This document shows, piece after piece, positions 15,757 through 25,591 of a stretch of DNA of 64,000 nucleotides (position 1 is its first letter; every line of letters begins with the position of its first letter). The DNA is from Oscillospiraceae bacterium (GTDB lineage Bacteria > Bacillota > Clostridia > Oscillospirales > Ruminococcaceae), in NCBI GenBank assembly GCA_902790675.1, contig CADASU010000003.1:56213-120212 (forward strand), in the 5' to 3' direction. The notes under the pieces are model-generated. The model was not told the DNA's origin. It did not search any database and saw nothing but the letters and a program-made list of their open reading frames with translations. Made by a program: the position numbers and the translations under genes.

Positions 15757-17085
15757 ATGGAAAATTTAAAATTTTTAAATCAAATGAAAAAAATATTATT
15801 TGATGATTATGATAAATTTTTAAATTGTTTAAAAAAAGATGCTATCAAAGGAATAAGAATCAATAATTTGTTAGTTGACGATTTGTATAAAATTGTAAAA
15901 AAATTACCGTTTAAAGTACAACAATTGAATTTTTTGGATAGTGGTTTTAAATTAAATGAAATTTATAATGGGATTGGTAAACTTATTTTACATCATGCAG
16001 GAGCTTTTTATGTTCAAGAGCCGTCTGCGATGGTTCCAGTTTGTGCTTTAGATCCTAAGCCGGGAGATAGGGTTTTAGATTTATGTGCTGCGCCTGGAGG
16101 TAAGTCTACGCAAATTGCTAGTATGCTAAATAATAGAGGACTTTTATTCGCCAATGAAATTAATAAATCACGGTGTAATACTTTAATTTCAAATTTAGAA
16201 AGAATGGGAGTTAAGAATGCTATTGTTTTTTCGAAAAAGCCAGTTGATTTATGTAATGATTATTGCGATTATTTTGATCGAGTATTAGTAGACGCACCTT
16301 GTTCAGGTGAGGGAATGTTTAGAAAAAATTCAGATGCTATGTTAAACTGGTCAATTGAAAATACAAAGGGATGTTCATTTAGACAAAAGGAAATTTTAGA
16401 GGTTGCTGCCAAAACTGTTAAACCTGGCGGAACTTTAGTTTATTCTACTTGCACATTTTCAACTGTGGAAAATGAAGAAGTTATAAAATGGTTTTTAGAT
16501 AAACATGATGATTTTAAATTAGAACCTATTAATATATGCTTTGGCGAAAAGTCTAAATTTGATAGCATTATATCAAATGCTTCCTATATGAGAAGAATAT
16601 ATCCGTTTCATGGAGGTGAAGGTCAGTTTGTTGCGAAATTAAAGAGAGAGGGAAATAGTAAAATAAATTTTCGCAAATCTATTAATTATTCTAAAGTAAA
16701 ATCTTTCAGTCAATTTTGGGAAGAAACTTTTGATGAGCCAATACCTAAAATTGTTAATGTTAATGACAAAATAATGATAGTTCCCGATGATATGCCAAAA
16801 ATAAAGGACTTTTTGGTTGCTGGAATTTTTGCAGGCAGATTAAAAAACGATAGATTTATTCCAAACCACCATTTATTTAAGTGTAAAATAAAAATTAAGC
16901 AAAATAAATTATTGAATTTGTCGTTATTTGATAAAGAAACATTGAAATTTATAAAGGGCGAAGAAATTAACACAAATTGTAAAGGATATTGTGGTGTTAG
17001 AGTTGATGGAATACCGCTGGGATTTGGGAAAGCATCTAATGGTAGGCTTAAAAACCATTATCCAAAGGGATTGCGTTTAATGTAA
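15757..17085 (+). CDS. RsmF-like rRNA/tRNA cytosine-C5 methyltransferase
   Basis: 442 residues, NOL1/NOP2/Sun family. The SAM-binding motif LDLCAAPGGKSTQIA is at about residue 108. The two catalytic cysteines are in VDAPCSGEGMFRK (about 180) and YSTCTFST (about 230). The C-terminal third (about 320-442) carries the RsmF-type accessory and PUA-like regions, ending LGFGKASNGRLKNHYPKGLR. It methylates C5 of cytosine in structured RNA; exact target not decidable. GGAGAG precedes ATG. Confidence 0.88.
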   Translation: MENLKFLNQMKKILFDDYDKFLNCLKKDAIKGIRINNLLVDDLYKIVKKLPFKVQQLNFLDSGFKLNEIYNGIGKLILHHAGAFYVQEPSAMVPVCALDPKPGDRVLDLCAAPGGKSTQIASMLNNRGLLFANEINKSRCNTLISNLERMGVKNAIVFSKKPVDLCNDYCDYFDRVLVDAPCSGEGMFRKNSDAMLNWSIENTKGCSFRQKEILEVAAKTVKPGGTLVYSTCTFSTVENEEVIKWFLDKHDDFKLEPINICFGEKSKFDSIISNASYMRRIYPFHGGEGQFVAKLKREGNSKINFRKSINYSKVKSFSQFWEETFDEPIPKIVNVNDKIMIVPDDMPKIKDFLVAGIFAGRLKNDRFIPNHHLFKCKIKIKQNKLLNLSLFDKETLKFIKGEEINTNCKGYCGVRVDGIPLGFGKASNGRLKNHYPKGLRLM

Positions 17086-17130
17086 TTTTATGATAAAATT
17101 ACGTTGATAAAGTTTAAGGAGGCTTTAGAT

Positions 17131-17868
17131 ATGTCGGGACATTCTAAATGGAGCACTATAAAGCGTAAAAAGGAGAAAACAGACAGTGCGCGTGCTAAAA
17201 TTTTTACAAAAATAGGTCGTGAAATTTCTGTTGCAGTTAAATCTGGTGGAACAGATCCGGCAAACAATAGTAAGCTACGTGATTTGATTGCTAAAGCCAA
17301 GGCAAACAATGTTCCTAATGATAATATAGAAAGAGTTATAAAAAAAGCTGCTGGAGACGATAGTAAAAACGATTATGAAACAGTAGTTTATGAAGGATAT
17401 GGGCCGGAAGGAATTGCTGTTATTGTGGATACATTAACTGATAATAGAAACAGAACAGCTTCGAATGTTAGACACTATTTTGATAAATTTGGTGGTAATT
17501 TGGGAACAACTGGTTGTGTGTCTTTTATGTTTGAAAAAAAGGGAATCATTGTAATTGATGGTTCAGGATTGGATGAAGATTCTGTTATGGGCGATTCTTT
17601 GGATGCTGGCGCTGAAGACTTTGAATTTAGTGAAAATGTTTTTACTATAACAACCGATCCAAGTGATTTTTCTGATGTTCGAGAAAGCCTAGAAAAAAAA
17701 GGCTATTCATTTTTGTCAGCTCAAGTTGAAATGGTTCCAAATAGTACATTAATTTTAAAAGACGAAGAAAATAAGAAGAAAATGTCAAGGCTGTTGGAAG
17801 CACTAGATGAAGATGATGATGTTCAGGAAGTGTGGAATAATTTAGAAAATGTAGAAGAATTAATGTAA
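17131..17868 (+). CDS. yebC: YebC/PmpR family protein
   Basis: 245 residues, starting [18 protein letters not shown], which is diagnostic. The ATG at 17131 follows AAGGAGG; an upstream TTG in frame is rejected. Family members are known as transcription regulators and, in recent work, as translation factors relieving ribosome stalling. The gene ends 33 bases before the aspS GTG and may be co-transcribed with aspS-gatCAB. Confidence 0.95.
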   Translation: MSGHSKWSTIKRKKEKTDSARAKIFTKIGREISVAVKSGGTDPANNSKLRDLIAKAKANNVPNDNIERVIKKAAGDDSKNDYETVVYEGYGPEGIAVIVDTLTDNRNRTASNVRHYFDKFGGNLGTTGCVSFMFEKKGIIVIDGSGLDEDSVMGDSLDAGAEDFEFSENVFTITTDPSDFSDVRESLEKKGYSFLSAQVEMVPNSTLILKDEENKKKMSRLLEALDEDDDVQEVWNNLENVEELM

Positions 17869-17910
17869 ATAATTTATATTCAAAAATTATGGGAAGGATA
17901 GGTGAATATT

Positions 17911-19659
17911 ATGTTATTGGAGAATGAATATAGAACTCATAATTGCTCTGAATTTGGATTGGATACAATAGGAAAGAAAGTTAGAGCAGCTGGTTGGGTT
18001 GAAAATATTAGAGATCATGGTGGGGTTATTTTTATAGACCTTAGAGATCATTATGGAGTGCTTCAAGTTGTAATTCATAACGAAGAACAGTTAGAGGGAA
18101 TTTGCAGAGAGACGGTTATTTCAGTTAGTGGAGAAATAAGAAAGAGATCTGAAGAAACCATTAATAATAAGATTGCAACTGGTTCGGTTGAGCTTGTGTG
18201 TGATAGTTTGGTGGTTTTAGGAAAGTGTAAACATGAGTTGCCTTTCGAGGTTCCAACGTCTACTTCTGTGAAAGAGGAACTTAGATTAAAATATCGTTTT
18301 TTAGATTTAAGAAATTCTAAAGTTCATAAAAACATTGTTATCAGATCAGAAATGATTTCTTTCGTCAGGAAGAAAATGACTGACTTAGGCTTTTTAGAAA
18401 TACAAACTCCAATTTTATCCGCATCATCTCCAGAGGGAGCAAGAGACTATCTGATTCCAAGCAGAAAGCATCAGGGAAAGTTTTATGCGCTGCCTCAGGC
18501 TCCGCAAATTTTTAAACAACTTCTTATGACTTCTGGCTTTGATAAATATTTTCAAATAGCTCCTTGCTTTCGTGATGAAGATGCTCGTGCAGATAGATCA
18601 CCTGGTGAGTTTTATCAATTAGATTTTGAAATGGCTTTTGCTACGCAGGAAGATGTTTTTAAAGTTGCAGAAGAAGTTTTAGTAGAAACATTTGAAAAAT
18701 TTTCTAACTATGAAGTTTCCAAGGCTCCTTTTCCACGTTTTACATTTGATGAAGCTATGTTAAAATTTGGAACCGATAAACCGGATTTGAGAAATCCATT
18801 GGAAATTATCGATATATCTGATATGTTTGTTAAATCTGATTTTAAACCATTTGAAGGTAAATGTGTTAGGGCAATTAAAGTCCCTGGTTGTGCAAAACAA
18901 TCTAAGTCATTTTTTGAAAAGATGTTAAAATTCGCAACTAGCATTGGTATGAAAGGATTGGGCTATTTTAAAGTTGATGAAAATCTTAAATTTAATGGTC
19001 CAATTGATAAATTTTTGAATGATGAACAAAGACAAGATTTAATAAATAGAGCAGCACTTGAGCCAGACTGTGTTTTATATTTTATTGCAGATAGTAAAAA
19101 AAATGCGCCTTTGTTTGCAGGTCAAATTAGAACAGAAGTGGCAAATAGAATGAATTTAATTGAGAAAGATACATTTAAATTTTGCTTTATTGTTGATTTT
19201 CCAATGTATGATTTGGATGAAGAAACAGGAGATGTTATTTTTACACACAATCCATTTTCTATGCCACAAGGTGGATTAGAGGCACTTAACACTAAAAACC
19301 CTCTTGATATTCTTGCTTGGCAGTATGACATAGTATGTAATGGTGTTGAATTATCTTCTGGTGCTGTTCGTAATCACGATTTTGAAACATTAATTCGTGC
19401 TTTTGAAATTGCAGGATATGATAAGCAAACTGTTTTAGACAAATTTCCTGCGCTTTGCAGTGCATTTCAATATGGAGCTCCGCCTCATGCAGGTATGGCG
19501 CCAGGTATAGACAGAATGCTGATGCTTTTATGTGATGAAGAAAATATTAGAGAGGTTGTTGCTTTCCCTATGAATTCGAATGCGCAGGATTTACTTTTAG
19601 GTGCGCCTAACTGTGTTAGTGAGCAGCAACTGCGTGAAGCACATATAAAACTAAGATAA
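17911..19659 (+). CDS. aspS: Aspartyl-tRNA synthetase
   Basis: 582 residues, bacterial-type class II enzyme with N-terminal OB fold (AGWVENIRDHGGVIFIDLRD), motif 2 FRDEDARADRSPGEFYQLD and motif 3 GMAPGIDRMLM. A GAD insertion lies between motifs 2 and 3. GGAAGG suits either ATG 17911 or GTG 17902. It is followed 16 bases later by gatC, so it probably forms an operon with the amidotransferase. That context fits a non-discriminating AspRS that also charges tRNA-Asn, but this cannot be proved from sequence alone. Confidence 0.96.
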   Translation: MLLENEYRTHNCSEFGLDTIGKKVRAAGWVENIRDHGGVIFIDLRDHYGVLQVVIHNEEQLEGICRETVISVSGEIRKRSEETINNKIATGSVELVCDSLVVLGKCKHELPFEVPTSTSVKEELRLKYRFLDLRNSKVHKNIVIRSEMISFVRKKMTDLGFLEIQTPILSASSPEGARDYLIPSRKHQGKFYALPQAPQIFKQLLMTSGFDKYFQIAPCFRDEDARADRSPGEFYQLDFEMAFATQEDVFKVAEEVLVETFEKFSNYEVSKAPFPRFTFDEAMLKFGTDKPDLRNPLEIIDISDMFVKSDFKPFEGKCVRAIKVPGCAKQSKSFFEKMLKFATSIGMKGLGYFKVDENLKFNGPIDKFLNDEQRQDLINRAALEPDCVLYFIADSKKNAPLFAGQIRTEVANRMNLIEKDTFKFCFIVDFPMYDLDEETGDVIFTHNPFSMPQGGLEALNTKNPLDILAWQYDIVCNGVELSSGAVRNHDFETLIRAFEIAGYDKQTVLDKFPALCSAFQYGAPPHAGMAPGIDRMLMLLCDEENIREVVAFPMNSNAQDLLLGAPNCVSEQQLREAHIKLR

Positions 19660-19675
19660 TAATAGGAGGCTTGTT

Positions 19676-19963
19676 ATGGTTACGAGAGAGGAATTGCTAG
19701 ATTTGGCGCTTCTATCTAAATTAGACATTTCGGATAGTGATATCGACAAATTACTTGGAGATATGGAAGAAATTATAAAATTTGCAGATACAATAAATGC
19801 CGCTTCGACTGGCGATGCTGAATTTGACAATATAAATGATCTTCAAAATGTATATAGGGAAGATATAGTAAAAGACTCATTTTTGCAAGACGATATTTTG
19901 AGGAACTGTAAAACAGTGGAGAACGGTTTTTTTCGTGTGGACAATCATAACCATGTTGAATAG
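19676..19963 (+). CDS. gatC: Asp/Glu-tRNA amidotransferase subunit C
   Basis: 95 residues, the usual GatC size, with the N-terminal helical LALLSKLDISDSDID pattern and a C-terminal FRVDNHNHVE. It clamps GatA and GatB together in the GatCAB complex. AGGAGG precedes ATG 19676. Confidence 0.93.
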   Translation: MVTREELLDLALLSKLDISDSDIDKLLGDMEEIIKFADTINAASTGDAEFDNINDLQNVYREDIVKDSFLQDDILRNCKTVENGFFRVDNHNHVE

Positions 19964-19975
19964 GAGGGTAAAATT

Positions 19976-21427
19976 TTGATATCGAAAATACATGAGCTTT
20001 TAAAAACTAAAAAAATTAGTTGTGTTGAGCTTGTTCAAAAATATTTATCGGCAATTGATGCAATGAATGATGAATTGATTGCGTATGTTAATGTTTCGGC
20101 TGATTTAGCGCTTGAAAGTGCTAAGGCTATTGATGAAAAAATAGCGAGTGGAGAAGACTTCGATGTTCTTTGTGGAATTCCAATGACGCTTAAAGATAAC
20201 ATATCTACTAAAGGTATAGAAACTACATGCTGTTCTAATATACTTAGAGGATATACCCCAATATATGATGCTTCGGTTTGGAAAAAATTGAAAAATAAGG
20301 GTAGCATACTTTTAGGTAAAGCCAACATGGATGAGTTTGCTATGGGATCATCTTGTGAAACTTCTTGTTTTGGCGGTGCTAAAAACCCACATAATCATAA
20401 GTATGTTGCTGGAGGCAGTTCGGGAGGTGTTGCTAGTGCGGTTGGAGCAGGAATTGCTGCTTATGGCTTGGGGTCCGACACAGGAGGATCTATTAGACAG
20501 CCGGCTAGTTTTTGTGGCCTTGTTGGTTTAAAACCAACATATGGTGCTGTTTCTAGGTTTGGGCTTATTGCATATGCTTCCAGTCTTGATCAAATTGGGC
20601 CTATAACAACTTCTGCTAAAGATGCTGCAATTGTTTATGATGAGATTGCGTTTAAGGATGATATGGATTCTACCTGCAAAGGTAAATTGTGCGACACTGT
20701 TTCTCATATCGATGACGATATAAAAGGTTTGAAAATTGGAATTGCTAGTGAATATTTTAAATCTATAGATTCTGAAGTTGAAGATAGCATAAATAAAGCA
20801 TTAGATGTTTATAAGAGCATGGGAGCAAATGTTGTTGATATATCGCTTCCGTCTATTGATTATGCGTTGCCTGTTTATTATATAATAGCGTGTGCAGAGG
20901 CGTCTTCAAACTTGGGTAGATATGATGGTATAAGATATGGCTTTAGAGCTAGTGAATATAAGAGCATTCATGAGATGATATCTAAAACACGAAGTCAAGG
21001 ATTTGGTGATGAAGTTAAGCGAAGAATATTGCTTGGAACATATGTTTTGTCATCAGGATATTACGATGCGTATTACAAAAAAGCGCAAATGCTTAGAGGA
21101 AATATAGTTAATGGATTTAGCAGTGCATTTGAAAATTGTGATGTTATATTGGCTCCAACTGTTCCTATGACGGCATTTGAAAATGGAACTACTTCTCGTG
21201 ATCCGGTTGAAATATATCAAACAGATATTTGTACTGTTTCAATTAATATTGCGGGATTGCCTGCTGTTTCTTTGCCTTGTGGGTTCGACTCTAAGAAACT
21301 ACCAATTGGTATGCAGCTTATAGGGCCTAAGTTTTCTGAAGCAAACCTCCTTTGTTTGGCAAACAAGTTTGAACAAGCAACAGATCGTTGTTTCTTTAAA
21401 AATATTGAAGGAGGCATTAATCTGTGA
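19976..21427 (+). CDS. gatA: Asp/Glu-tRNA amidotransferase subunit A
   Basis: 483 residues from TTG 19976 with GGAGGG upstream. It is an amidase-signature enzyme that releases ammonia from glutamine or asparagine. The Ser-cisSer-Lys set is visible: Lys in MTLKDNI (about 76), SSGGVASAV and the nucleophile region GSDTGGSIRQPASFCG (about 170). Its stop overlaps the gatB start. Confidence 0.96.
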   Translation: MISKIHELLKTKKISCVELVQKYLSAIDAMNDELIAYVNVSADLALESAKAIDEKIASGEDFDVLCGIPMTLKDNISTKGIETTCCSNILRGYTPIYDASVWKKLKNKGSILLGKANMDEFAMGSSCETSCFGGAKNPHNHKYVAGGSSGGVASAVGAGIAAYGLGSDTGGSIRQPASFCGLVGLKPTYGAVSRFGLIAYASSLDQIGPITTSAKDAAIVYDEIAFKDDMDSTCKGKLCDTVSHIDDDIKGLKIGIASEYFKSIDSEVEDSINKALDVYKSMGANVVDISLPSIDYALPVYYIIACAEASSNLGRYDGIRYGFRASEYKSIHEMISKTRSQGFGDEVKRRILLGTYVLSSGYYDAYYKKAQMLRGNIVNGFSSAFENCDVILAPTVPMTAFENGTTSRDPVEIYQTDICTVSINIAGLPAVSLPCGFDSKKLPIGMQLIGPKFSEANLLCLANKFEQATDRCFFKNIEGGINL

Positions 21428-22848
21428 TGGAATATGAAATTGTTATGGGTTTAGAAACTCATGTTGAATTGTCAACTAATACTAAAATATTTTGTGGATG
21501 TACTACTGAATTTGGAGGAGAGCCTAACACTCATTGTTGTCCTATATGTATAGGTCTTCCTGGAACCATGCCAAAATTAAACTATCAGGTTGTTAGATAT
21601 GCTATTATGGCTGGTTTGTCACTAAATTGCGAAATAGCAGAAATTGCAAAGATGGACAGAAAAAATTATGTTTATCCAGACCTTCCTAAGGCTTATCAAA
21701 TTTCTCAATATGATAAACCGCTTTGTGAGCACGGGCATATTGAATTGTCTAGCGGAAGGAAAATTGGAATTACTCGCATACATATTGAAGAAGATGCGGG
21801 TAAATTGATACATGAAAGAGGACAAACGTTTATAGACTATAATAGAGGTGGGGTTCCTTTAATTGAAATTGTTTCAGAGCCAGACTTTAGGTCAGTTGAT
21901 GAAGTAACTGAATATTTAGAATATTTGCAACTGACAATGAGATATATTGGTGTTTCTGATTGCAAAATGCAAGAAGGAAGTATGCGTTGTGATGTCAATG
22001 TTTCTGTGAGGCCTGTGGGATCTGATAAATTTGGAACAAGAACCGAATTAAAAAATATGAATTCATTTACTAACATTGCTAAAGCGGTTAAATATGAGGC
22101 TGCGAGACAAATTGACGTTATAGAGAGCGGAGAAAAAGTTGTTCAGGAAACGCGCAGATTTAATGATGCGGCTGGAACTACTGAATCTATGAGAGGCAAA
22201 GAAGATGCCCATGATTATAGATATTTTCGTGAGCCTGATTTGGTTACAATTTCTGTTTCGAATGATGAAATAGAACAAATAAGGAAATTAATACCAGAAT
22301 TGCCAAATAAAAAGATTTCGAAATATATTAAAGAATATGGATTGTCTGAAGTTGACGCCAAATTGTTGGTTAAATATAAGCGTGTTGCCGATTTTTTTGA
22401 AAAGTCAATTGATGGCCTTAAAGTTTATAAAAATTGTTCTAACTTAATAATTTCTTTAATTTTTTCTAAATTTGAAACTGAAGAGCAGAAAGAACAATTT
22501 AATATAAATGTTGAGCCGGAAGATATGAATGAATTACTTAAGCTACTTGAGGCTGGAACTATTCGAAATAATGTTGCTAAGAAAACATTGGGAGAGATGT
22601 TAGCTACTGGAAAGAAAGTTAAGGATATTTTGTCTGAGGATGATTTAAAAGGACTTAGTCAAGAAGAATTGACTTCTATTTGCAGCAAAGCAGTTGAAAG
22701 TAATCCTAAGGCTGTTGCAGATTATCTCGGAGGGAAAGACAAAGCTGTAAAATCTATGCTAGGATTTGTAATGAAAAACACTCAGGGTAAAGCCGATGCT
22801 AAGCTTGCAGAAAAAATTATTATTGACATAATAAAAAACAACAATTAA
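21427..22848 (+). CDS. gatB: Asp/Glu-tRNA amidotransferase subunit B
   Basis: 473 residues from ATG 21427, which overlaps the gatA stop (TGATG); GAAGGAGG lies upstream. GatB activates the misacylated tRNA carboxylate with ATP and passes it ammonia from GatA. Marks: GLETHVELST, the zinc cysteines in FCGCTTEF and HCCPICIGLPG, and FNDAAGTTESMRGKEDAHD. The C-terminal YqeY-like tail contacts the tRNA elbow. Confidence 0.96.
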   Translation: MEYEIVMGLETHVELSTNTKIFCGCTTEFGGEPNTHCCPICIGLPGTMPKLNYQVVRYAIMAGLSLNCEIAEIAKMDRKNYVYPDLPKAYQISQYDKPLCEHGHIELSSGRKIGITRIHIEEDAGKLIHERGQTFIDYNRGGVPLIEIVSEPDFRSVDEVTEYLEYLQLTMRYIGVSDCKMQEGSMRCDVNVSVRPVGSDKFGTRTELKNMNSFTNIAKAVKYEAARQIDVIESGEKVVQETRRFNDAAGTTESMRGKEDAHDYRYFREPDLVTISVSNDEIEQIRKLIPELPNKKISKYIKEYGLSEVDAKLLVKYKRVADFFEKSIDGLKVYKNCSNLIISLIFSKFETEEQKEQFNINVEPEDMNELLKLLEAGTIRNNVAKKTLGEMLATGKKVKDILSEDDLKGLSQEELTSICSKAVESNPKAVADYLGGKDKAVKSMLGFVMKNTQGKADAKLAEKIIIDIIKNNN

Positions 22849-22850
22849 TA

Positions 22851-22895
22851 AAAAAATAGTTGTATGAAACAATAACCTTCATACGACTATTTTTT
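22851..22895. terminator. Bidirectional terminator between gatB and the DegV gene
   Basis: An 18-base stem (22851-22868 with 22878-22895; one G-U pair) with a 9-base loop and A/T runs serves both convergent genes. Confidence 0.88.
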
Positions 22896-22896
22896 A

Positions 22897-23760
22897 TTAG
22901 TTTTCTTTATTTCTTAAAAATACAATTCCAATAGTGTTAGGACCACAGTGAGATGATATTGTGCAGCTGGTTTGAGCTTCGATTACTTTTTTAAAATTAT
23001 ATTTTTTGCTGAGTTTTGGCTTTATTTGATTAATTATTTCTTTTTCACAAGGGGAGTGTGTTATAAATATAAGATCTTTATTGATATCAGTTCTGTTAAT
23101 AAGTCTATCATTTATGAATTCATTAACACATTTTGAAAAAGGCCCTCTATATTTTTTTCCAGAATTCATTTCTCCATTTTCTAGTTCTATGCAAGGCTTT
23201 ATTTTTAGCAAATTAGCGCCGAATTTAGCGACTGATGAGCATCTACCTCCAGCGTGTAAATATGTTAAATTTTCTATTATAAAGCTGGTTTCGATATTTG
23301 GAACAATATCTTTTAAAATTTTATTTGCAATATTATCTATTGATTCACCTTTATTTATAAGATCATTTGCTGCTAAAATACAAAGAACTATTCCAGATGA
23401 TAGATTTTGAGAGTCTATAACACAAATGCTGTTTTCGGGAAATTCTCGAGCAGCTATGCACGCGTTTTGATAACAAGAGGAAAATTTGCTTCCAATGTTA
23501 AAATGTATTACTCTATTGCCGTTGTTAACTATGCTTTTAAAAACATTTACGTAATCTTCGATGGTACACGCAGAAGTTTTCGGCAGCACTTTTGTTGTTT
23601 CATACTGATTAAAAATATCATTTGGGGTGATATCTATCATGTCTTTGTATGAACCATATTTTGTATTTACGTAAAGTGGAACTATTTTAATATCGAGTTC
23701 TTCAACTAAGCTTTTTGGGAGATCTGCGGGGCTATCTGCTGTTATTTTTATTTGATTCAA
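22897..23760 (-). CDS. DegV family fatty-acid-binding protein
   Basis: 287 residues from TTG 23760 with GGAGG upstream. DegV marks are ITADSPADLPKSL near the N-terminus, STSACTIEDY-like KTSACTIEDYVNVFKS, and the C-terminal SHCGPNTIGIVFL. DegV/FakB proteins bind one fatty acid and, in species with FakA, present it for phosphorylation. No fakA (DAK-domain kinase) lies nearby, so the link is only by family. Confidence 0.92.
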   Translation of the reverse strand: MNQIKITADSPADLPKSLVEELDIKIVPLYVNTKYGSYKDMIDITPNDIFNQYETTKVLPKTSACTIEDYVNVFKSIVNNGNRVIHFNIGSKFSSCYQNACIAAREFPENSICVIDSQNLSSGIVLCILAANDLINKGESIDNIANKILKDIVPNIETSFIIENLTYLHAGGRCSSVAKFGANLLKIKPCIELENGEMNSGKKYRGPFSKCVNEFINDRLINRTDINKDLIFITHSPCEKEIINQIKPKLSKKYNFKKVIEAQTSCTISSHCGPNTIGIVFLRNKEN

Positions 23761-23857
23761 TTTTATCCTCCATTTTTTAATGAACTAATATTTTTTACTA
23801 AAATAGCAACTTAAATGTTGCTTTATATATGCACGCTCAGATTATATCAAATATTTT

Positions 23858-24367
23858 TTAACAAAGCAAGTTTACTGATATTACACTCATAATCATAGCT
23901 ACAAAATCACCAATTAATGCTGCAGGTAATGCATATTTTGTTTTTGATATATTAACTGCACCAAAATATATTGCTATTGTGTAAAATGTCGTTTCAGATG
24001 ATCCAGCCATCACGCTAGCTATAAGACCAATTGTTGAATCGGGTGAATGATTTTTGAATATTTGTTCTAAAAAAGAAAGTGCACCGCTTCCTGATATTGG
24101 CCTTAATAGCGCAAGTGGAATTAATTCAGATGGAAGATGAAATATTGAAAATATTGGTTCTAAAAATTTGCACATGTAGGATAAAAAACCGGATGCTTCA
24201 AGCATACTGATAATTGCTATTATTCCTAACAAAATTGGAAAAATAGACATTGATGTTTTTAAGCCGTCTACAGCACCTTTTATAAAGACTTGAAAAATAT
24301 CTATATTTTTAATTATACCGACGAAAAATATAATAGCTATTATAATTGGAATAAAATAATTGGTCAT
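23858..24367 (-). CDS. spmB: Spore maturation protein B
   Basis: 169 residues with several membrane segments and the nucleoside-recognition/gate-like motif RPISGSGALSFLEQIF. With SpmA it is needed for spore core dehydration in Bacillus and Clostridium. Its ATG overlaps the spmA stop by 4 bases, so the pair is translationally coupled. A weak hairpin after the stop (23805-23822) may terminate it. Confidence 0.93.
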   Translation of the reverse strand: MTNYFIPIIIAIIFFVGIIKNIDIFQVFIKGAVDGLKTSMSIFPILLGIIAIISMLEASGFLSYMCKFLEPIFSIFHLPSELIPLALLRPISGSGALSFLEQIFKNHSPDSTIGLIASVMAGSSETTFYTIAIYFGAVNISKTKYALPAALIGDFVAMIMSVISVNLLC

Positions 24368-24945
24368 TTATTTTTTTTACTCCATATTTTAGAAAATATT
24401 TTAACTGCGATTATTGATGAAACTAATGCTGCTAAAGAGGAAAAAAGTGTTGGACACAAAATTTTCATTGGATCTGTTGAACCGCTATTGAAACGCAGAG
24501 CTGCTATTGTTGTTGGTATAATTTGTAGTGCTGATGTATTTAAAACACAAAATAAAATCATATTGTGGGAGGCATATGGTTTATTTTTATTTGATTTTTT
24601 AAACTTTTTCATTGCTTCTAAGCCAAACGGTGTAGCTGCATTTCCAAGGCCTAATAAATTAGCAGACACATTCATTGAAACAGCTTCTATTGATTCATCA
24701 GAAGGATTTTTAAACAATTTTTTAAAAATAGGTTTAAAAATTTTTGATATTGCTGAAGTTATTTTAGCATCTTGTGCTATTTTCATTATTCCGCTCCAAA
24801 AGCAAATAGCTCCACATATTGAGAAAAATAAATTAATTGCTGATTTGCTACTACCGATTACAGCAATGCTTACATCTGACATTTTGTTGGAAATTATTCC
24901 AAACAGTATTGATAATATTACGCCAAAGAAAAAGAACCATTTCAT
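24364..24945 (-). CDS. spmA: Spore maturation protein A
   Basis: 193 residues, membrane protein starting MKWFFFFGVILSILFG, with the family segments SGIMKIAQDAK and SANLLGLGNAATPFGLEAM. A GGGTGGTG ribosome binding site lies upstream. It works with spmB directly downstream in late spore maturation. Confidence 0.94.
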   Translation of the reverse strand: MKWFFFFGVILSILFGIISNKMSDVSIAVIGSSKSAINLFFSICGAICFWSGIMKIAQDAKITSAISKIFKPIFKKLFKNPSDESIEAVSMNVSANLLGLGNAATPFGLEAMKKFKKSNKNKPYASHNMILFCVLNTSALQIIPTTIAALRFNSGSTDPMKILCPTLFSSLAALVSSIIAVKIFSKIWSKKNK

Positions 24946-25027
24946 TTTATGATCACCACCCTATTTAAATCATTTATATGTTAATTTAATGGGTGTTATT
25001 ATGGTTTTTTATAAGTTTTTGCTCGAC

Positions 25028-25056
25028 TTTACATTATTGTTTTTATTTGATACAAT
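25028..25056 (+). promoter_or_regulatory. Promoter of the lipoprotein gene
   Basis: TTTACA (25028-25033), 17-base spacer, TACAAT (25051-25056), 26 bases ahead of the start. Confidence 0.6.
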
Positions 25057-25081
25057 AGTATAATGAAAAGGGGGCGTGATA

Positions 25082-25591
25082 GTGAAGAGGTTTATTTCAA
25101 TTGTTTTATGTTTTTGTGCGGTGGCTTTTTTATTTTGTGGCTGTGGGAATAGTGAAAATAAAAATAATGATGTTAGTAGTAATTCGTCATGTGAAAATGA
25201 TGATGGCAAAAAAACATATACATCAGATGAATACTTACTTGCTAGAAATGTTTTTGTAGATAAATATAAGGCTAGCATTAGCAAAATGCAAAAAGTTATT
25301 TCTGGCTTTGATTTTAGCGAAGGATCTTGGGCACAATATAAAGAGCTGCGTAATGAAATAAATAGTATATCTGATACTTTTTTTAGCAATGAACCAATGG
25401 TGTCAGAAGAAAATTTAAGCGATTTTAAATATATAAAAGAGCAAGTTCATAAATATTCTGATATTATAAACAAAATAGAGCAATATCGCGATAAGAGTGC
25501 TGATGAGCAAGCTGCTATTATTGCTGAAAGCATAAAAAGCATGAATAGGATTAATTTAAATTGGGAGTCTAAGTCTGAAGCTACGAGATAA
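25082..25591 (+). CDS. Putative lipoprotein of unknown function
   Basis: 169 residues from GTG 25082; a GTG at 25076 is too close to the AAGGGGG site. The N-terminus has a signal peptide ending in a lipobox (FLFCGC, Cys about residue 20), followed by an Asn/Ser/Asp-rich linker. The mature part is helical and charged, with no domain I recognise. It should be lipidated by Lgt. The 3' end overlaps the convergent tmcAL gene by 11 bases. Confidence 0.8.
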   Translation: MKRFISIVLCFCAVAFLFCGCGNSENKNNDVSSNSSCENDDGKKTYTSDEYLLARNVFVDKYKASISKMQKVISGFDFSEGSWAQYKELRNEINSISDTFFSNEPMVSEENLSDFKYIKEQVHKYSDIINKIEQYRDKSADEQAAIIAESIKSMNRINLNWESKSEATR

